Source: Exobasidium rhododendri (lineage: Eukaryota > Basidiomycota > Exobasidiomycetes > Exobasidiales > Exobasidiaceae). Taken from it: a DNA stretch of 64,000 nt. Location: contig CP110631.1 of the NCBI GenBank assembly GCA_026210745.1, forward strand, positions 2,232,001 to 2,296,000, read 5' to 3'. The notes beneath the pieces were generated by a model, which ran no database searches, had not been told where the DNA came from, and was given only the letters and a program-made list of their open reading frames with translations. Each line of letters begins with the position of its first letter. Position 1 is the first letter of the stretch. Made by a program: the position numbers and the translations under genes. Below are positions 54,492-64,000 of the stretch, piece by piece.

Positions 54492-57400
54492 TCACGGCCG
54501 TCGAAGGGTCTGATCTACATGGATGCTCGTCGCGCTGGTATTCATAAAGCCAGAGCCATCCGGATCGTACCACTCGCCAGGCTCCAGAGCAAAGTCAGCT
54601 CCAATGTGGTCATCCCGTTCGATTGCTGGCTCATCTTGACTGGCTATACTTTGCAGCTCTTGTATCGACATGCTATCCACTCGCCGAGAAGCCACTTCCA
54701 CTTCATCTTCCTCGTATTCGTACTCGGACGGAGAAGCTTCTGGAGTCGGTTGATTACGCTCTTCCTCCTTCCTCGCGACGAAAGAGGAGTCACTCTTGTC
54801 AAAATTGACGTTTGGTGGTGTCTTTTGGTCTTGCACTTCGTTCTTCTCTTCCACGTCGGCAGCACTGGCGACCTGGGAGATGCGACTACTTTGACGAGAA
54901 GGCGCAGGACCAACACTTCCTTGAGTGCTATCTCGCATGCTATCGGTCGCTGTTCCACCAGTCACTCTACGCTCCCTTCTTCTCCTACTCGAGTAGGTCG
55001 AAGATGTAGAAGTAGAAGCAATCCCTCCATTGCTTGATGGACTTCCCCCAGTCAAATCGACTCCTCCTTGAAGTCTTGCGAGCATAGCCTGTGCGAGGTC
55101 AGAAGGATTGCTCTCAGTTCCGTTGAGAGTAGTGCTTGTCGTCGCACTTGTCGGCGTCGTCGTCGTTGTCGTCGCCGCACCGTTACTCGATTCTCTAGTC
55201 GATGACATCCTTCCCTTTTCACCACGGGCATTCCTCTTTCGCTTGGGGGTGATTCCGCCACTCCTCAGATTGCCGAGTAAAGTCTCCAACACGGCGCTAT
55301 CGTCCACACCCGCTTCCTTACGTTTCATCGCTTCTAATCTCTCCTTTTCCCGCTCTTCTGCCGCGGCCCTCCTCTTTGCTTCGGCACTTCGCAACTCTCC
55401 AATTCGAACATTGTCCACCCTGATCTTTCGATACGCCGTCTGGAACTCCCTAAAGATGCCGAAAAAATCTTCTGTTCGCATGGGCTGTTGTGCTGGGAAA
55501 CCTCTTCTCTTTGGATCAGGACCTTCTCCAAAGTATCTCAACGCTTCCACGTATGTTCTTTCTGAAAATTGAACCTGATCCGAGATACGGGTCAGCTCAT
55601 GTTGAGCTTCGTTGAGGAAAGGTAGCATCAATTTTGTGTAGGGGTCCTCCAATCGTTCCTCTGATTCATCCAAGAATTTGTCGAGCTCCCTTTTCACTTG
55701 CAGATTTTCCGACTTTAGTTCAGCCAAGTCTCGTTTGAGATCGTACAACTGTACCCTGCACGCCTCGCTCGGCTTGTCCAGTTCTTCCAGAAACGCCTCC
55801 GTTTCCGGAAAGCAACGATTTATGGTCCTCTCTACGAAATGCAGTAAAGTGGTTCCGTCGCTAGCCTTTGTGTCGACGAGCTTGTTGATGGAGCTGATCT
55901 TGAAACCAAAAGCGCCGCCCTGTACTCCTGTCGAGTTGAGGTAATTTCCCATCATGAGGACTAAGCTGAGTAGCTTAGCAAAATTGGGCGCAGAAATCAA
56001 GGCTTCACTTCCTTCTCGAATCTTGACAGACCCTTCTTTGATCAGATCGTAGCCCTCGCGATACTTTGTCATGTACAGGAGACCTTTCACCTTTTCTTTC
56101 AGGTGAGGTACGGTCATCAGAAGAACAACGAGTCGATCTGCAGGGTGAAGCAATCTCAACTCTTCATCGGATGCATTTCGATATTCTCCCAGTTGCCCCT
56201 TTGTTTCACTTTCTGGATAGTGACGAAGCAGTTCAGTCAGGAAGCTCTGATCGAGGACCGCTTCATTGCAGTGAACGATATGATGAGCAACTTCCTCCGG
56301 GGTCGCGTGTTTTGCTTCCGTGAGGCTGCTCTTGACTCTGCGCAGAACCATCTCGATGCCCTGTCTGGTCTGCAAATTCAAGTGCGTCTTCAGCTCCACC
56401 TTGTCCTTCTTGGCAGAAGTGGCAGTCTTCTTGGCCGCTTGCTTTGCCTTGAAGTCTTCCTCCATCTCTTCAAACATTCCCTCTTGCTTCAACATAATCG
56501 TCAGCTTCTCCTCTTCCATGACGTTCTGACCCCAGACCGTCTCTGCTGCATGTTGAGGTGTTAGTTTGTCCCACTGTAGTTGCTTCATCCGACCCTTAGC
56601 AATTTCGACCACTTCCTTTCGAGTAGTAATTGACGGCGCAAAGAAACCAGGGACAGGAGGTGCTGGTGGCGCATGAGCCGGCCCGGATGGTCCAACGTTA
56701 CCGGCGTAACTCGAGCGAACATTCAACATGGAGTCTCGATGGTTTTCACTGCTCGGCGTGGCAACCATCACTGAACTGCTTATTGAAGGAGGGGTTTGTT
56801 GTATCATCGGTGGTGTGGGCGCTCCCGGTGGAGGAGGAGGAGGAGGTGGTGGTGGTGGAGGAACAAGAGCCTCATCCATCTCCATCGCGTTTGCAGCTGA
56901 ATTAACGCCCGGTGGGAGAGGAGGCGGTAGAGGCAGTGTTGGTGGGCCCATTTCTCCGCCTGCAACGACCGTATTAAGAGGACTTGAAGAAGCCATGTTC
57001 TGACCATTGGCACCTTCCTTTCTCTTCCGGATCTCGTCCAAGAAGGTCATTCCACCGCCGTTGGAATCGAACGGTGGAGGTGGCGGCGGTGGAGGAATGG
57101 GTGGTAGTGGCGATAGCTCATCGCTGTTCACATCAGGTATAGCAGTAGGAGAGGAAGAATAGGTAGCCTCTGGCGCCTTTGTGTCACTGCGAGAAGTTTT
57201 CTTTCGTCTGGTCTCTCTGGCATCCGTCATGCGACTTTGCAACTCGATGTTCCTTGCCATGCCAGCTGCCAATGTCGCTTGTATCTTCCACTTCGCTGCA
57301 TCACTGGTAGGGTCGAGATCAGATTCAGATTCAGAGGTCGTTGATTCAGCACTCCCGTGCACTACATCGTCGTCTTTGCTGCCTTCAAGGGGACTCCGTT

Positions 57401-60037
57401 GAAGATTTCGAGTAGACTTTCTGCGAAGAGATGAAATTCGCTTTCGTGAAAGCCTCTTCTCTTCCTTGCGAATTTCTTCCTTCTCCTGCTCGTCTTCATC
57501 ATCAGGCAGAAGTGACGACACATCTTTCGTCTTACGTGCATTGGCCTCTAACTTACGGATGGTTTTGTTTCGCTCCATCTGCTTTTCCAAAGTATCGACG
57601 AGCTGTTGACGATCCAAGCTACCTTTATTAGCAGCGATCATTTCTGCATTTCCTTGCGCTTCTCGTAGCATCTCATACAGCTCCCTGATCTGGATTTCTA
57701 GTGCGACGATTCGATCAATGTAGCCCCTCTCCATCTCCTCCATCTCCTGTTGAAGTCCCGTTGTGTTACCTCGCGCGATGGCAAGGTCCTCTTCCAGGTT
57801 CTCAATCTGCGCCTGAAGACGACCTACTAAACCTTCACTGGTCTGATTGATCTGCTCCTCCAACTTGCTTCTCTCTTGCTCCGCTAAGCGAGCTTCTGCC
57901 TTCACCTTGGTCAGCTCTTCTCTGGTCGCACTCATTTCATCCTGATCAGCAAATCGCGACAAGACATTGTTGACCGAGACACCAAGTAACGAACTCATAT
58001 CTGATCCCTCTACGGAACCCTTTCGATCCATCACGACGGCCGTGACCAGAGAATCGATTAATTGGTAGTAATGAACCAGGCCATCTCCTTCCTGCTTTAT
58101 CAGCAATAGGTGCTGAAGCGCTGAAAGAAAGAAGTCATACGCTCTTGAGCCAGACGTCTTTTCGATGATCGCTTTGAAGACATCGACAGGATCAGACATA
58201 TCTGTCAAGATATCCTTGTTGAACGATTCCACCACGTTTTCGTGATCATTCTCCGCTCCTTTCTCATACTCATCAAGTTGTCTATCCAGATCTGGATTCT
58301 TGAAAGCACGCAACTTGATCAAGATACGCTGTAGACCACTAGCATCCATCTGATTACGAAGGTGTACTCGGTTCTCGTATTCAGACACTATTCGAGCGGA
58401 CAGAATCGCATTGACCAAGAACATGTTGTTGACGGCATATTCGTTCAACGAAGATTCTTGGTGTCCGACCATGCTGATCTTGCGGATCTCCTCCGACGCA
58501 CCCACTCGACTGCCCATCTGACCTCTTCCGTCTACGGTCTGTTCGAAAATTCGAAACCATGCATCAAAGCGTGAATGATCACCGAGCGAAGTCTTCAGTT
58601 CATCGAAACCATGCAGCACCAATCGGTGTCCCTTTGGTATTGCCCAATGACACAGAAAGAGAAGTATATCCGCCGCTTGCTTTCGAGTAGCCAGATGAGT
58701 AGAGACGATTGAATGTACGATGCTATTGACACACTTTGGTTGATGAAGAGCGTCATTCGCTCCTGCTTTACTGTTGAACAACGACCGAAACGCTTTCAAA
58801 GTCTCGTACTCCAGTGCCATGTCGTTATCGTTCTTTGCTCCTTTGGCGTGCAGCCCACTTAAGAAACTTGCCAATACTGGCGTGCCTTTTGCAACGACAA
58901 AATTTTCCACCCAGCCCATTGCGCAAGTCCGTAGCGTGACTGCTAAGCTCTCAATGTGCTTTGTATTGACACTGCCGTCCATAAATTTCTTGATATACCA
59001 TTCCGGCGAGTTCCTGGAAATGACGAGGCCGCCAGAAGAATTATTACCGGTCGCATTGTTGCCATAATTTCGTCTCGTCCTCTCCTTTTCCTTTTCGGCA
59101 TGGAACTCGGTAAATTTGTCATTGTAGACGAGCATCCATTTCTTGTTGATGGCAAAGCTCATCATATTCTTCCTTGCTGCATCTTTGTATTCATCGGAAA
59201 GGTTTCCCCCTGGCAACCCCAGGAAGTCTCGCTTGTTCATTAGTTCTGCAAACATCCGTTCAATCTCCGAATCGTCTGGTCGCGACATGAGGAATTCTGC
59301 CTTCTCTCCTTGGTTGGCATGGTCTGTTGCTATAGACTGTCGATCATTAGAATTTCTTGTCGAAGTTGTATAGCTACTAGAAGAAGGCGCGACTCCGGAC
59401 TGCGAAGAGTCGCTGTGCAAAGGAGGGTCGACTTGGTGTACGAATTGATGCTCATTCCCATTGTACATCATGGAAATCGATGCTGAAGCTGCTGAGCTAA
59501 TCGACATTTTTTTCAAGATATCTGAAGTAGTGGTGGGATATCGGCCAGAGAAAGCATCGTTGGGGGCCTGAATATTCGGGCCAGTAGTACGCGGACTGTG
59601 ATGCCCATTCTCGTGCCCTCTACCTACTCGATAGCCACTACTACCTTGACCAGAAGAAGACCTCACATGCCTTGCGCTCGAGGAGCTTCCAAAGTCCTCC
59701 CCCTCGTAGCGTGGTGAGTGACCAACACCATCGTGCTGTACGTAAGAGAGAGAGAGAGAGAGAGGGAGAGAGAGTCTGGTTAGCATTTATGACCCTGTGC
59801 TATCATTGGTAGTCCTGAGCCCAATTGCCTTCTGTCACATCCTTAAAACACCCCGACCAAGACACACACCTGATTGTATCCGCTCAGATGTGAAATCGCA
59901 CTCGTTGCGTTTATGGACGAACGACCAGGCGTGCTACTTCCTATCACTTCAGCAGTGCCATAGTTCTGCGGATATTGAGAAAGGTCCCCTCCTGTTGGAA
60001 CCCTTGGCTTCTTCTTTCTCCCGAAAATGCTGTCCAT
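54492..60037 (-). CDS. Diaphanous-related formin (FH1-FH2), Bni1/SepA type
   Basis: Nucleates and elongates unbranched actin filaments for polarised growth and the cytokinetic ring. Two exons (59870-60037 and 54492-59735) give 1803 residues. Exon 1 encodes MDSIFGRKKKPRVPTGGD. The N-terminal half holds a Rho-binding/FH3-like region (SEIERMFAELMNKRDFLGLP, MMSFAINKKWMLVYNDKF), then coiled coil. FH1 lies at about residues 931-1060 with poly-proline runs such as LVPPPPPPPPPPPPGAPTPP. FH2 starts near 1088 (EVVEIAKGRMKQLQWDKLTP, ETVWGQN, RQGIEMVLRRVKSSL, MTVPHLKEKVKGLLYMTKYR, LVLMMGNYLNSTGVQGGAFG). The C terminus is Ser-rich and acidic; a DAD motif was not clearly seen. Intron 1 ends in a long CT microsatellite before its acceptor. 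Confidence 0.94.
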
Positions 60038-60828
60038 GATCGGCTACAGCGACTCTACAACCTACTCGTTCCCCGGACAGACCGCCCCTGCAATGCTTTC
60101 AACTTGTCGTGCTATATTACCGGTACGAATTGAGGTGATTGCGCATGTGTTCGATTGATCGACCAGCAGTCTGCTGGCTTGATGTGGTACCTCAAAGATG
60201 GGCCCCTTCGATACCCTCTAAAGCAAAGGGAGTTGTAAGTGAGGTTCAGTGGACACGTCTACCGAAAGCCGAAGTGGCTGCTGGAGTGGTTATGATCGTG
60301 TGGTGCTGTCCAATGCGGATGCTTGCTTGCTTCCGACACGGGGAGAAGGACGACTTCTATAAGTAATGGTGAAAGGGGAAAAGGTAACGATGCTGTCTCG
60401 GTGATCGCGAACACTTCAAGACGCGCCTATCTTGTGGGAAGCACAGATGCAACTCAATTGAACAACTCTATAGTTCCAAGATGTAACATTTTAGACTCGT
60501 GTATGAGAAATAACAAAAGGTACCGGATTCTATGGCTACATCGATGTGTCTAAGGCCCTCTCTACATTTATCTAATAAGACCGACGGTGCGTCGAGCTTC
60601 AGACTTCAACAGATTGACAGACCGAAACCACGTGGTCCGCGCCAATGAAAAAAAAAATCTGGAAGTCGGTGTAAGCGGAAAGCGATGGAAATGGCGAATG
60701 ATAGATGGATGTATCAGCTATCTGCTCTAACCACCCAATCTTCTTCTTCTTCTTCTTCTCTTTCTTGATCTGACTCTGTCTCCTGGCTGTTGCCCCTCCT
60801 CCTCTCTTGTTGGATCACAAATAGTACA
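60038..60828. promoter_or_regulatory. Divergent formin-TOM40 promoter with ACCACGTGGT palindrome
   Basis: About 790 bp contain no supported gene. A 10-bp palindrome ACCACGTGGT lies at 60627-60636, about 195 bp before the TOM40 ATG. It is followed by an A-run (about 60645-60655) and a CTT repeat (about 60739-60759). Confidence 0.5.
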
Positions 60829-62255
60829 ATGTCGGCCTCACCAGCGAATCCCTTCTTCCCGCAAGGTGTGCCTGCTCCACCCGGCACGGGGAATGAGCAA
60901 TTAGGTCCAGGGTCGCCTTCGCCATTCATACATGAGAACAAGCCAGCTTATCCGATCCACGGCTCTGAGAAGCGCGGTACTTCCATCTTTGGTTTTTTGA
61001 ATCCACTCTTTAATGCTGCAGAGGAGATCTACGACAGAGCAGCTGAGAAGCGAAGGTCTTTGGGCTTGCCATACCCTGGAACGGCGGAACAATTGCAACG
61101 GGAAGCAAAGAGTACGTCGTGATTCTTACCTTGATAGACACCTGCAAACGCTCATTCATGCTTCTACCTTCTTAACAGGCACCTTGGTCTCCAACTTTTT
61201 CTTCGATGGAGCACGAGCAGACATCACCAAAGCTTTGTCGATCAACCCTATCTTCCAGGTCACACATGCATTCAGTATGGGTGCAACGAGTGAGCGTGGA
61301 CCTGTACCTTCATCGTACAACTTTGGTGCAGTCTACGGGAGCGACAGGGTGAGTTGTAATACGGCTTTCCAGTCGAGGGCAAACAGCTTATCTTGAGACT
61401 GCTCTTTCAGTTCTTCTTGCAAGGAGGGCTCGACGATAGTGGCAGTGTGACTGCTCGAGGTAATACCAAGATGGCCGATGGACACGTAAGCAAGATCCAG
61501 GCTCAACTGACGAAACAGCCAGGAGGTAGCTTCATCCAAGTGGAACACGATTATCAGGGACTGGATCATGCTGCCAATTTGAAATGTCTCAATCCATCGC
61601 CAATCGATGGTAGCGGGATCTACATTGGAAATTACATTCAATCTCTCACTCGCAACTTCGCAGTCGGAATAGAGACTATTTATCAACGACAAAGCGCAGA
61701 CCAACAAGAAGCTATGATGGGCTACATGGCGAAATACACCAGTACAAGTCGAGATGCCATTGCAACAGCGCAAATTCAAGGTCAAGGACTTTTATCTGCC
61801 ACTTACTGGCAACGATTGAGTGATAAGGTGGAGGCAGCAGCAGACTTACAGATCATCACGGCCGCAGGAAGGAGGGAAGCTTCCAGTACCTTGGGAGCAA
61901 AGTACGACTTTAGGATGGCGACGTGAGTGCACACTCCTTGTATCGTGGTTGGCAGAAGAAGGGTATGATCACTAATGTCGTCTTCATCCTCCTGCCCATC
62001 TGACGCTTCTTTCTACTCAAATCCTTGCTTGTTCCTTTTTTCAGCTTCCGAGCACAAGTGGACAGTTTTGGAAAGATCACTTCACAGATCGAAACTCGAC
62101 TAGCACCTACGTTGGCTTTGACTATCGGGGGTGAGATCGATCACTTCAGGTCGACTGCTCGCTTCGGTGTCGGTATTGCTTTGGAGAGTGGCGGCTCAGA
62201 TATGCCGATGGACCCCAATGCACCACAACCTACACCTCCCAACGTCCCGATGTAA
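60829..62255 (+). CDS. TOM40: TOM40, mitochondrial outer-membrane import channel
   Basis: The beta-barrel pore of the TOM complex for import of mitochondrial preproteins. Four exons (60829-61111, 61179-61348, 61411-61922, 62045-62255) give 391 residues, normal for fungi. The Pro-rich N-terminal arm (PFFPQGVPAPPG) is followed by FGFLNPLFNAAEEIYDRAAE. The barrel shows the family motifs SNFFFDGARADITKALSINP, FQVTHAFSMGA, FLQGGLDDSGSVTARGN, FIQVEHDYQGLDHAANLKCL, YIQSLTRNFAVGIETIYQ and QVDSFGKITSQIETRLAP. All splice joins fall between barrel strands and keep the frame. The ATG at 60829 precedes the Pro-rich arm. Confidence 0.96.
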
Positions 62256-62716
62256 TACAACACACCTAAAAGCAGCAGCAGCACGTTTCGGGCCTTGGAA
62301 TGATCACACTGTACTCTCCCACTCGATCTCAAGGTCACAAATGGTACTTTCTTCTGTGCTCCAGTGCAGCTTTCTTGCGCTTCTCTCTCCTCGTTCATTC
62401 CCTCTGCCTTGTTCTGGCTTGTCTGTCTTCTGATCTGCGCATCGGAGATTCAGGGCCTTCATTCCCAGTGTATCACGCAAGAATTTTTCTCCTTTTGTAG
62501 AATCAAATGTTCACTACTCAATGTCAATCCAGCCTACATATAGGAAAGGAAGATCTTGACTCGAAGGAATAAAACGAGGCATCCACGAGGTAAGACATGA
62601 CAGACAACAAATAGGCCTTTGACGTATAGTAGTATGCAAAAGATTTGCTCTATGAGATGATGATATGTGGAAAGGGGGCAAGGAAGAAAGGGGATGTTGA
62701 TGCTGCACCGCGCACT
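62256..62716. other. Convergent intergenic region
   Basis: About 460 bp between the TOM40 and SQS1 stops, presumably both 3' UTRs. Nothing else is seen. Confidence 0.55.
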
Positions 62717-64000
62717 TCAAAAACCTAGACCGCTCTTGGTGACTTTGATCTTGGCACCTACAGGATCTGCCGCGCCTTTTGTCAGACCGACACCTGATCC
62801 TTCTGACCAGCCCATCATGGTGAGAAGCTTGTGACCAATATTCTCCTCGCCGATCCTCTCTGCTCCAAATCCAACCGATGCGCCTTCCTGATTCTTTGGT
62901 AGAAGCGCACCACCCCCACTTGCTCGATCCTTGGTGCTCTTGAATTGATCACCGCCTTTGCCCTTGTAGCCCGTGCCAAAGCTGCCTTGAGATCCTCGAA
63001 CGATTCCATTGATCTTCTTCATGTTGATGTTGAGACCACTTCGAGAGTTCTTGATCAGCGTCGGGAATCTCGTTGTGCCGTTCCCCTTGGATTTGGAGAT
63101 GAGATTGTAGCATCCAGCGAGCAAGTGCACCTGCGCTCGTGCCCGCTTCTCCATCGGAGCCAGACTCAACGTGGTCTTGCCTTGGTCTCGCAGGAAGAAC
63201 TGGATCTGAACGTTTAATTCTGACAAGTTGGTTGCATGATGAGACAGTGCGCCACCTCTGCTGTCCATGACGTCGTCCTCATCATCGTCATCGTCGTCAT
63301 CGTCCATCATGCTGCGTTTTACAAGTCCACCGGTGCCGCTTGCATGTTTCGCCGCTCTCCTTTCTGCGCGGGCAGCCTTCTTTGCCGTCTTCTTAGTGCC
63401 TTTCTTGAACGATGCAGCAGCGTGGAAAGGGTTCTCGGCAATGGCAGCTCTTTCCGCTGCCCTCTTGCGCTTATTGGCCGCCTTACGTGCTCGATCTTGT
63501 TCCCATTGCATATTCAACTCTTCTGCCCAAAGATCGCCTTCCTTCCACGTCTTCTTGGCATTCTTACCTCCTTTGGCAGGTTGCAAGGCACCTAAGCCAA
63601 ACACCGGGTCGTCGTCCTCGATGACCATATCGACGTCGTCTAACATGCCAAAGTCGCCAGACTCGATAGCTTTGAACAGTCGATTACGTGCTCCTCGATC
63701 ACGGCCTTTAAGGATGCCTTCTTTCGCCTTGGCAAAGTTGTCTAGTCGCTCAATAAAGTCTTCATCGGCATCGGCCCAAGAGAAGTTGCGATTGAAAGCA
63801 GCTTCTTCCTCTTCGTCGTCTTCATCCGTGTCGGAGTCATCAGTGTCGCTCCAGTGGCCTGGCGATTTCTTCTCCAGCCGTCTTGAAGCTTGCTTGCCCG
63901 GCGGATCTCCATCTTCGTCACTACTGTCAGAGTGTTCCTCCTCCGCTTCACCTTCCTCACTCGACTCCTCTTGCAACAATTTCTTTTCATCGCCACGAAT
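62717..64000 (-). CDS. SQS1: SQS1/PFA1-like R3H and G-patch protein (5' end outside window)
   Basis: In yeast Sqs1/Pfa1 activates the helicase Prp43 through its G-patch, in ribosome biogenesis and spliceosome recycling. The frame runs from the stop at 62717 off the window edge, with no start seen. The visible part opens with a long acidic Ser/Asp/Glu region, then a basic helix (KRKRAAERAAIAENPF). An R3H-type region follows (FFLRDQGKTTLSLAPMEKRA, VHLLAGCYNLISKSKGNG, TTRFPTLIKNSRSG). The protein ends with a G-patch (ENIGHKLLTMMGWSEGSGVG, LTKGAADPVGAKIKVTKSGL). R3H before a C-terminal G-patch is the Sqs1 layout. A poly-Asp run (DDDDDDDDEDD) comes from a GAC/GAT repeat. Confidence 0.9.
   Translation of the reverse strand: MRGDEKKLLQEESSEEGEAEEEHSDSSDEDGDPPGKQASRRLEKKSPGHWSDTDDSDTDEDDEEEEAAFNRNFSWADADEDFIERLDNFAKAKEGILKGRDRGARNRLFKAIESGDFGMLDDVDMVIEDDDPVFGLGALQPAKGGKNAKKTWKEGDLWAEELNMQWEQDRARKAANKRKRAAERAAIAENPFHAAASFKKGTKKTAKKAARAERRAAKHASGTGGLVKRSMMDDDDDDDDEDDVMDSRGGALSHHATNLSELNVQIQFFLRDQGKTTLSLAPMEKRARAQVHLLAGCYNLISKSKGNGTTRFPTLIKNSRSGLNINMKKINGIVRGSQGSFGTGYKGKGGDQFKSTKDRASGGGALLPKNQEGASVGFGAERIGEENIGHKLLTMMGWSEGSGVGLTKGAADPVGAKIKVTKSGLGF

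Noticed and set aside
1-64000. Retroelements, Polintons, DNA transposons, CRISPR arrays
   Set aside because: No reverse transcriptase, integrase, transposase or capsid motif and no long terminal or spaced repeats were seen in any frame. The only sizeable repeat is the 56-bp intronic duplication.

Overview
The window is nuclear DNA of a filamentous or dimorphic fungus, most likely a basidiomycete. The genes are dense and carry many short introns, mostly 50 to 120 nt with GTGAGT-type donors. The gene set is fungal: OMP decarboxylase, an APSES/ankyrin MBF subunit, kinesin-1 with a C-terminal IAK motif, a type II vacuolar alkaline phosphatase and a formin. The large Ser/Pro-rich disordered proteins suggest Basidiomycota, perhaps Ustilaginomycotina, but that placement is inference. 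I saw no transposon, retroelement, viral fossil, tRNA, rRNA or CRISPR array by eye.

Layout. 1-9.2 kb: pantothenate kinase (3' end outside the window), MBF DNA-binding subunit (Mbp1/Res type), ribosomal protein eS21 and kinesin-1. 9.2-16.2 kb: URA3, a ChaC-type gamma-glutamylcyclotransferase, a secreted double-psi beta-barrel protein and a DUF4202 protein, all on the plus strand. 16.2-20.8 kb: an unrecognised two-helix membrane protein with a very long Lys/Glu/Ser-rich tail, and the PIN nuclease FCF1/UTP24. 21-26.1 kb: a D-2-hydroxyacid dehydrogenase, a quinone oxidoreductase and a vacuolar alkaline phosphatase. 26.3-29.7 kb: a bZIP factor and a HEN1-type small-RNA 2'-O-methyltransferase. 29.9-33.1 kb: a carboxymuconolactone-decarboxylase-like/alpha-beta-hydrolase fusion, divergent from a secreted intradiol ring-cleavage dioxygenase. 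This pair looks like a small aromatic-degradation locus. 33.9-48.8 kb: a single-pass membrane protein, TRAPP-II subunit TRAPPC10/Trs130 and a ~1.9 kb-codon disordered protein with a short conserved core. 49-64 kb: proteasome alpha1, NOP56, a PITH-domain protein, a FAM32A homologue, a formin, TOM40 and the G-patch/R3H protein SQS1 (5' end outside the window).

Most genes are housekeeping genes of ribosome biogenesis (eS21, FCF1, NOP56, SQS1), the proteasome, protein import, secretion and the cytoskeleton. CACGTG E-box palindromes were seen only between genes and recur upstream of eS21, FCF1, NOP56/PSMA6, TOM40 and pantothenate kinase, suggesting a shared growth-related regulator. The accessory content of most interest is the HEN1 gene, the CMD-hydrolase/intradiol dioxygenase pair and the secreted DPBB protein. 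Gene models were spliced by eye from reading frame, splice consensus and remembered family sequences. Exon edges are confident where conserved motifs join and uncertain where noted.
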